Shown: positions 36,279 through 41,821 of the stretch, one piece after another
Layout: each line of letters begins with the position of its first letter
How positions within the stretch are numbered: the stretch's first letter is position 1
Assembly (NCBI RefSeq): GCF_001280595.1
Contig: NZ_LITU01000040.1
Location: 60,378-102,198, forward strand
Reading direction: 5' to 3'
Length of the DNA: 41,821 nucleotides
Source of the DNA: Paenibacillus xylanivorans
Lineage (GTDB): Bacteria; Bacillota; Bacilli; Paenibacillales; Paenibacillaceae
Program-made: the position numbers and the translations under genes
Notes under the pieces: model-generated
What the model was told of the DNA's origin: nothing
What the model saw: only the letters and a program-made list of their open reading frames with translations
Databases searched by the model: none

Positions 36279-39200
36279 TCAGATACCTGTCCACACATCC
36301 TTGGCATAACGACCTTCCTGCTGCAAACGTTCTAACCACGCATCGGCCTGCTCCGTGGAATTACCACTGACATCAGCGTACGCTTTCTTGAGTGTTGCTT
36401 CAACATCAGGTGCCATCTTGCTGCCATCGCCGCAAACATACAGATGTCCACCCTGTTCGAGCAGAGGAATCAGCTTGTGGGTATCATCTCTCATCAGATG
36501 CTGCACATAACATTTCTCTTCCCCGTCCACGCGGGAGAACGCCGTATGAAGCTGGACAAGACCCTCTTGCTCGGCTGTTTCGAGTTCATTTTTATACAAA
36601 TAATCATGTTCCGGGTTGCGACATCCAAAATACAGATGGGCTTCGCCAACTCGCTGACCTTGTTCCTTCAGTATACGTCTTGCCTGCAGGAAACCACGGA
36701 ATGGAGCCACGCCCGTTCCGGGACCCACCATAATGATCGGAGCCTCTGCATTTTCTGGCAGTTCGAACCCGGACTCAGGCGTCCGTATGAACATGACTAC
36801 CTCCTCACCCGGCTTCAGGTTTGCCAGATAGTTGGACGCTATGCCTTTATATTCTCCCTGACCACTCCACGCCGGAGCACGCACTACGCTGACGGTTATG
36901 CTGGACTGCTCAGGTTGCACTCGCGGTGAGCTGGAGATCGAATAATATCGGGCTTTCAGGGAAGGCAGCAATTCCAAAAACCGCTCGAAAGGCAGCTCAC
37001 ATGCCTCGTATTTCACCAGATAATCCAGCATGGATATGCGTTTCTTACGCACTTCTTCCATGTATACAGACTCATCAAGAAGCGCTTCGAGCTCCTTCTT
37101 ATGCGGTGGGCACACCGTGTACGCCGCCAGTTCTCTCAGTTGGGCCCGAGTTGCCGCTTCCTGAAGCTCCACACTGTGACTAAGCAGATCGACCAAATTT
37201 ACTGGTTGGTGCAATGGCAGATGAGCTGCGCTGCGGCCCGAGGCATCCAGAACCAAATGTTCCGTACCTGTGAATCCATATCGTTTCAGTACTCGTTCTA
37301 CGAGCTCAGGTGGGTTTTGCGGTAAAATGCCCAGGTGATCGCCTTCCTTATACGTAGCACCTTCAGGCAATTTAATCTCTAGATGACGTGTGCTTCGTTC
37401 ACTGCCCGCATCGTGAAGCTCCCGATTCTCAAGCACTTCGGCAACGTGTGCATCATACGTATCCGCGAGCGGCGTTACCGCCAGTCCGCTGACAAACTGT
37501 ACAGACAAGGAACTGCGCTCACTACCAGAACTCGTATTCAACTTGAGGCCCAGCGTTCGTGCCAGATCCGGCCATAGTTGCTCGGTCCAGTCTCCAACCT
37601 GTTTTTCAAAGTCCCCGCTGGCATCACTTTCTCCGATCGGTGATAACCGCTCTGCTCCTTTGGATGACAACTGTTCATCAATTAAACGCGGAATGCGCTG
37701 GTACGTGCTGGCCCAGTTGTGATCCCCACATCCGAGAACGGAGAATCGTACGCCTTGGAATTCTCCTGCATCCGCATGTTCAATCCATTCGACGAAATCC
37801 TTGGCATTGCTAGGTGGCTGACCATTGTAGGATGCACTCACAATGATGACGGCGCCTTCCTTGGGCAGTTTGCCTACACGATCATCCAGAGTAGCCACTT
37901 CGCTGCGGAAGCCCTGATATCTGGCGGTGTCTGCGATCTCACGCGCAATGCCTTCCGCAGTCCCGAGATTGGAGCCATACAGGACAAGCATCGGGGTGTG
38001 ATGGGCATTGGCTGTATCCGGCTCTTGTCTTTTGGCAACCGGAGTCGGCTCCTCTACGGCAACACCCGGAACAGCCATGACCGGCTGACCCCCACGTGCA
38101 CGAACACGGATCGTGAAGTTATCAGGTTTGAGCGTCAATGTTTCTTTCACTTTCAACTGATAATCCGCATGATCGATGAATTCAAAATGCTTAAGCACCA
38201 TGCCCAGCACAAGTGTTGCTTCCTGAAGGGCGAACTGCTGACCAATGCAGGCCCGCTGACCATTACCAAATGGTTTGTAGGCATCATGTGGCACCTTGCT
38301 CGGATCTTCGAACCGTTCCGGACGAAATGCCTCTACATCTTCACCCCACGCATCGCGGTCCCGATGCAGCTTGGGAATGAGCACACTGACACTATCCCCT
38401 TTCTGCAAAGGATATTTCCCGTCCAAAACAAGGTCTTTCTTGGCGTATAAGGAGAATGCCGGAGCCGTAGGCCACAACCGCAAAGCTTCGTTTAAAACCA
38501 TTCGAACATACTTCAGATTGCGAACCTGATTGTATGTCGGAACCGGATCTTTCAGAACCTGATCTGCTTCAGCCTGAGCCTTGGCGAGTGTATCCGGATT
38601 TTTCATTAAATAATAGATGGCAAAGGACAACAAGCCACTCGTCGTCTCATGCCCAGCAATCAGGAAGGTGATGATCTGGTATCGAATATTTTCATCGTCC
38701 AGCGTTTCCCCGGTTTCCGGGTCCTTGCCACTGAGCATATGGGACAACAGATCGTCTGCCCCTTCCTGGGGCTGCTCCTTGCGCTCCGCAATAATATGAT
38801 CCACCAGTGAGTACATCGAACGGATATCCTGCTCAAACTGTTTCTTTTTGGTGATCATCAGCTTGTCTTGCAGACGTAAACGCTGCAACGAACTCATCGA
38901 TTCGTCCAGTGCTCGAACCATGCTGGTAATGAAAGGATGCGGTTCTTCCCGGTAAAAGCTGTTAAATCGGTAGTTGAACCCACACAGTCCAATCGTATCT
39001 AGGGTGAGACGAGTCATATCATCAGGTACGTTAACCGTCTCATCCGGATTCAGTCTGGACCACTTCTGCACCAGTTGTACAGCGAGATCAATCATTTTGT
39101 TGTGATATCCCTGCATCGCACGCTGGCTGAAGCTGGGCAGCAACACATTGTGAGCTTTTTTCCAATTCGGCTCTTGTGTCCAACTCGTAAACAGGCCATC

Positions 39201-39452
39201 TCCGGCAAATGCACGAACCTTCTCCAGCGGTGCCCATACACGTTTATCGAATTTGGATTCGTCGCTTACCTCGGCTACCAGTTCATGACCAGAGATATAC
39301 AATTCACTTCGGCCAGGATAATCCATTCGAAAAATAGGTCCATACTCTTCGGCGAGTTTCACCAGCGATTGTACAGGCTCATCGGTATTTATCTGTGGTA
39401 AGTTTCCTAAAGGCCCAAACGTTTTGGGTTGGGGAACTGAAATTTGCGCCAT
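36279..39452 (-). CDS. Bifunctional cytochrome P450/NADPH-P450 reductase (CYP102 type)
   Basis: A 1057-residue self-sufficient fatty-acid hydroxylase like P450 BM3 and B. subtilis CypB/CypD. The P450 half (about 1-460) has [13 protein letters not shown] (oxygen-activating I helix), NEALRLWP (ExxR) and [19 protein letters not shown] with the haem-ligating Cys near residue 400. The FMN domain starts at [20 protein letters not shown] (about 490). The FAD/NADPH part has [32 protein letters not shown] and [14 protein letters not shown]. Electrons go NADPH-FAD-FMN-haem. The ATG at 39450-39452 lies eight bases after AGAGGAG. Single gene with its own leader and terminator. BM3-type genes are usually controlled by a TetR repressor (FatR/BM3R1); none is adjacent here. 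Confidence 0.97.
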   Translation of the reverse strand: MAQISVPQPKTFGPLGNLPQINTDEPVQSLVKLAEEYGPIFRMDYPGRSELYISGHELVAEVSDESKFDKRVWAPLEKVRAFAGDGLFTSWTQEPNWKKAHNVLLPSFSQRAMQGYHNKMIDLAVQLVQKWSRLNPDETVNVPDDMTRLTLDTIGLCGFNYRFNSFYREEPHPFITSMVRALDESMSSLQRLRLQDKLMITKKKQFEQDIRSMYSLVDHIIAERKEQPQEGADDLLSHMLSGKDPETGETLDDENIRYQIITFLIAGHETTSGLLSFAIYYLMKNPDTLAKAQAEADQVLKDPVPTYNQVRNLKYVRMVLNEALRLWPTAPAFSLYAKKDLVLDGKYPLQKGDSVSVLIPKLHRDRDAWGEDVEAFRPERFEDPSKVPHDAYKPFGNGQRACIGQQFALQEATLVLGMVLKHFEFIDHADYQLKVKETLTLKPDNFTIRVRARGGQPVMAVPGVAVEEPTPVAKRQEPDTANAHHTPMLVLYGSNLGTAEGIAREIADTARYQGFRSEVATLDDRVGKLPKEGAVIIVSASYNGQPPSNAKDFVEWIEHADAGEFQGVRFSVLGCGDHNWASTYQRIPRLIDEQLSSKGAERLSPIGESDASGDFEKQVGDWTEQLWPDLARTLGLKLNTSSGSERSSLSVQFVSGLAVTPLADTYDAHVAEVLENRELHDAGSERSTRHLEIKLPEGATYKEGDHLGILPQNPPELVERVLKRYGFTGTEHLVLDASGRSAAHLPLHQPVNLVDLLSHSVELQEAATRAQLRELAAYTVCPPHKKELEALLDESVYMEEVRKKRISMLDYLVKYEACELPFERFLELLPSLKARYYSISSSPRVQPEQSSITVSVVRAPAWSGQGEYKGIASNYLANLKPGEEVVMFIRTPESGFELPENAEAPIIMVGPGTGVAPFRGFLQARRILKEQGQRVGEAHLYFGCRNPEHDYLYKNELETAEQEGLVQLHTAFSRVDGEEKCYVQHLMRDDTHKLIPLLEQGGHLYVCGDGSKMAPDVEATLKKAYADVSGNSTEQADAWLERLQQEGRYAKDVWTGI

Positions 39453-39821
39453 AATACTCACTCCTCTTCCAAGTAATACGTTCTACAAAAAATAATACCT
39501 TCGTTCAACTTCGACTTCAGATCAATAGACATGACTTCATTTTCTGCACATTTTCATATTTCATCCAGATAACTTAAAAATCATAGATGGAACCAACTGA
39601 CCGAAATGGTTTATTGGTCATTTTAGAATAAAAAAAATGGGTTCCTTCGTTATCTTTCTTTTACCCTAACATTTCCAGTCTCAATCTTCAACAGTCTCAA
39701 AGTCGTAGGACCAATGGGTAGCCATCAGATTAATGTGGAAAATTTTGGCCCCTCTTGGCCCAACCATATTGAGTTTTTAGAACTTAATGAGCTGCTTCAT
39801 TCTCGAAATAAATCGTTAAAT
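39453..39821. other. 369-base non-coding leader region of the P450 gene
   Basis: No convincing gene on either strand. It is rich in A and T and holds the palindromic operator candidate at 39598-39620. Nothing else stands out apart from a poly-A tract near 39630. It should contain the P450 promoter and the 3' end of the peroxidase transcript. Confidence 0.6.
39598..39620. promoter_or_regulatory. Possible repressor operator upstream of the P450 gene
   Basis: TGACC (39598-39602) and GGTCA (39616-39620) form the ends of a 23-base imperfect palindrome. It lies about 145 bases upstream of the P450 start. The layout suits a TetR or MarR-type dimer. It does not match the BM3R1 operator as I remember it. 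Confidence 0.4.
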
Positions 39822-40376
39822 CTAGGACCGCATCAGCAGATCCTTAATCGCAGACTCCATCTCTAACGGCGCCACCGTAGTCTCATAGCGGCTACTCACT
39901 TCCCCGGTTCGATCAATTAAAAATTTGGTGAAATTCCATTTGATCCCGTTTCCCCGGTATAAGTCGGGATGTCTCTCCTTGACAAATTGATCCATCCATC
40001 GACCTTCTTCCGATGCCATATCATAACCCTTAAATGGGGCAATCTCGACCAGATAGCGAAACAAAGGGTGCATCGATTGCCCGGTGACCTCAATCTTCTC
40101 AAAAATCGGAAAGGATATATGAAAATGATTTCTGCAATACTGAGCTACTTCATCATTGCTCCCCGGCTCCTTGTGATTAAACTGATCACAGGGAAACGCC
40201 AGAATCTCCAGCCCTTGATCACAGTACTGTTCGTACAGTTGCTGAAGTTCGGTGAATTGTCGAGAGTAACTGCACTCGCTCGCTGTATTCACAATAAGTA
40301 GTACTTTGCTCTCATAAGCAGATAAGTCGCCCGTGTGTCCATCCATGAATGGAACCTGATAAGAAAATATACTCAT
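39822..40376 (-). CDS. Glutathione peroxidase-like thiol peroxidase
   Basis: A 184-residue peroxidase of the GPx family. The peroxidatic cysteine is C35 in VNTASECSYSRQF. LAFPCDQFNHKEPGS carries the conserved Gln and what may be the resolving Cys, and IKWNFTKFLID supplies Trp and Asn of the catalytic tetrad. The bacterial Cys-type enzymes mostly use thioredoxin rather than glutathione to reduce peroxides. It is about 20 residues longer than typical, with additions around GYDMASEEGRWMDQFVKER, and the usual CG after the active-site region is CS. AAGGAGG lies eight bases before the start. Single gene. Confidence 0.87.
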   Translation of the reverse strand: MSIFSYQVPFMDGHTGDLSAYESKVLLIVNTASECSYSRQFTELQQLYEQYCDQGLEILAFPCDQFNHKEPGSNDEVAQYCRNHFHISFPIFEKIEVTGQSMHPLFRYLVEIAPFKGYDMASEEGRWMDQFVKERHPDLYRGNGIKWNFTKFLIDRTGEVSSRYETTVAPLEMESAIKDLLMRS

Positions 40377-40562
40377 TCATAACGCCTCCTTGGTCGGTTC
40401 TCACATAAACCTTTTCTTGAAATGGATTATACGCCGCTTCTCTTGATAGGTTAAATATATAGTTATTATAAAGTTAATAGTTTTTATCTATAAAATATCT
40501 TATCTGCTGCCATATGATTATATGGCTCATTATCCTTTTCATAATGGACATACTAGAAATAG

Positions 40563-40604
40563 AAAAAACTGCCCTTCGCAGACAAAAAGCTGCGTTTGGA
40601 CAGT
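40563..40604 (-). terminator. Terminator after lutC
   Basis: ACTG (40568-40571) pairs with CAGT (40601-40604), and inner CGCAG (40577-40581) with CTGCG (40590-40594). On the minus strand TTTTTTCTATTTC follows. It lies 32 bases past the lutC stop. Confidence 0.78.
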
Positions 40605-40635
40605 CATTCGTGATGTTATGCATTTCGAAATGTAG

Positions 40636-41361
40636 TTACCCCATAATAAGGCCATATACAATACCAGGGCCATGTACCCCAATGGTCAAATCATTTTCAA
40701 TATCGGAAGAACGACTCGGACCGGAAATAAAATGAATGCCTGCCGGAAGATTCTCTCTTCCCGCTTCGTCGAAGCGATCAAGCGTTTCACCAAGTCTGGT
40801 GTAGAGCCGTTCAATTGGAATAATAATGATGAGTACGGTGGGCAATAAACTAACGGAGCGTCCCTTTTCTGGCGAAGAAAGCACCGTGACGGACCCCGTA
40901 TATGCTGTGGCATAATCCGCCATCACTACTCCGATATCTGCCTCGGCTGCCCGTGCCTTCCAGTTCTCCTCTGCTTGGCTGTTCCATACAGAAATCTGCA
41001 CATCGGGAAGTTGCTCTTCCAATCCAAGATCCGTCAGCGCCTGTTCATTCTGACGTATGATATATTTCGCACTCAATTCATGAGATTTATTAGCGATGAA
41101 GTCAGAGGCTTCGCCAATGTCTTTTACGCGCGCAATATGAGCACCTACACTCACAAAATTATCAGTGAATGCCTGTATGCGCTTATCGATGTCCCACTCC
41201 AAATCCGTCCAGAACGCGGGTGCACCGCGAAAAGGTTGAGTCGGAGCATGGGTCTGCCGTGGTCTCCTCAATTTGGAGGCGATGTCATTCATAAACTGCT
41301 CCTGTTTCGCACGGGACTTCTTCTCTAATTGCTCCAGCCATTCCTGATGTTCAGTGTTCAT
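40636..41361 (-). CDS. lutC: Lactate utilization protein C (LUD domain)
   Basis: A 241-residue LUD-domain protein. ADIGVVMADYATAYTGSVTVLSS, SLLPTVLIIIIPIERLYTRL and GIHFISGPSRSSDIENDLTIG are typical of LutC/YkgG. With LutA and LutB it forms the iron-sulfur complex that oxidises L-lactate to pyruvate in Bacillota. The ATG at 41359-41361 is preferred; it overlaps the end of lutB by 11 bases, showing translational coupling. A longer reading frame runs further into lutB and has no better ribosome site. Last gene of the operon. Confidence 0.92.
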   Translation of the reverse strand: MNTEHQEWLEQLEKKSRAKQEQFMNDIASKLRRPRQTHAPTQPFRGAPAFWTDLEWDIDKRIQAFTDNFVSVGAHIARVKDIGEASDFIANKSHELSAKYIIRQNEQALTDLGLEEQLPDVQISVWNSQAEENWKARAAEADIGVVMADYATAYTGSVTVLSSPEKGRSVSLLPTVLIIIIPIERLYTRLGETLDRFDEAGRENLPAGIHFISGPSRSSDIENDLTIGVHGPGIVYGLIMG

Positions 41362-41821
41362 GTTGACCACCGCTCCCCTCGCGTTCACGAAGAATCTGTT
41401 CCATTCGGTTCCGAACGGAGGAATCCATCTCTTTCTGCTCCTGATTCAGCTCCTGTTCGAGTTTGTTCCACTGCTGACGGAAGGAACGCTTCGCCAGGCT
41501 TGGCGCAACCCGATATCTGTTCCAGCCCTTGAGAGGCCCAAGTTTGAGTGAAATTCCGTTATTGCGTACAACGGCTTTCTGACCAATCTGTCCAAGACGA
41601 ATAGCCGCACTGAATCGTTTAGAGTTGGATACAACCGCTGCAAAACCTTTCATACCAGCGCTCTCAAGCTTGTTACCATGACCCTCTTCCACCTTGCGTC
41701 TGCGTAAATATACAAGCATATCATGCAGCGGAATTTTGACCGGACAGGCTTCATAACAGGCTCCGCACAGACTGGAAGCACCGGCGATGTCATTCCATTC
41801 ATCGATATTGCCATTCAGTGC
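41351..41821 (-). CDS. lutB: Lactate utilization protein B, C-terminal part
   Basis: The last 156 residues of an iron-sulfur protein whose start lies beyond the window. LCGACYEACPVKIPLHD is the second [4Fe-4S] cluster motif of LutB/YkgF. The tail AVVRNNGISLKLGPLKGWNRY and the charged helix near the end are typical of the family. It carries electrons in the lactate oxidation complex with LutA and LutC, and lutA is expected further upstream. Reading frame is intact to the edge. Confidence 0.9.
   Translation of the reverse strand, partial: ALNGNIDEWNDIAGASSLCGACYEACPVKIPLHDMLVYLRRRKVEEGHGNKLESAGMKGFAAVVSNSKRFSAAIRLGQIGQKAVVRNNGISLKLGPLKGWNRYRVAPSLAKRSFRQQWNKLEQELNQEQKEMDSSVRNRMEQILREREGSGGQHEH

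Noticed and set aside
37719..38450. 243-codon plus-strand frame opposite the P450 gene
   Set aside because: It is a shadow of the CYP102 coding sequence, with no start signal or domain.
1..41821. CRISPR arrays, tRNA or rRNA genes, insertion sequences, integrases, att sites
   Set aside because: No regularly spaced repeats, cloverleaf-like sequences, transposase or integrase motifs, or terminal inverted repeats were seen on reading.

Overview
The window looks like a Paenibacillus or close relative (Bacillota, moderate GC). The clues are strong AGGAGG-type ribosome sites, CcpA-type cre sites, a YesM/YesN-type two-component system beside an Lpl-type sugar ABC transporter without its own ATPase, a CYP102 (P450 BM3-type) fusion and lutB/lutC. 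This is inferred from gene content; no marker gene such as rRNA is present.

The centre (about 5.4-21.2 kb) is an iron-regulated siderophore locus of the staphyloferrin B (sbn) type. A divergent promoter region (17769-18000) with two Fur-box-like sites drives sbnA-sbnB-sbnH and two IucA/IucC (NIS) synthetases leftwards, and an SbnD-like MFS exporter plus an SbnE-like NIS synthetase rightwards. A third, near-perfect Fur box lies over the promoter of a siderophore-binding lipoprotein. Two FecCD permeases and a Btr-like AraC/binding-protein fusion regulator follow it. SbnA and SbnB should make L-2,3-diaminopropionate, SbnE should attach it to citrate, SbnH should decarboxylate the adduct, and the other two synthetases should finish the molecule. 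Compared with the S. aureus system as I remember it, no sbnG (citrate synthase), sbnI (serine kinase/regulator) or clear sbnC (2-oxoglutarate-type synthetase) is seen. Instead there are two SbnF-like synthetases, so the product may be a staphyloferrin B variant. The importer lacks an ATPase, as SirABC does.

Left of this (1-5.4 kb), all on the minus strand, are an APH-fold kinase, a 767-residue methyltransferase overlapping a histidine phosphatase, a broken small methyltransferase and a DEDDh exonuclease that runs off the edge.

Right of the siderophore locus are a GNAT/RidA gene pair, a decayed GH43-like glycosidase with at least two frame lesions, and a small membrane protein. A carbohydrate block (24.2-35.0 kb) follows: a divergent AraC regulator and Gfo/Idh oxidoreductase sharing a cre-like site, a sensor kinase and response regulator, a second cre-like site, two sugar permeases, a sugar-binding lipoprotein, an (alpha/alpha)6 glycosidase and a long hairpin terminator.

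The right end (35.2-41.8 kb) has two small unknown genes, the CYP102-type P450-reductase fusion behind a 369-base non-coding leader with a palindromic operator candidate, a glutathione-peroxidase-like gene, and lutC with the 3' part of lutB. No tRNA, rRNA, CRISPR array, transposase or integrase was seen.
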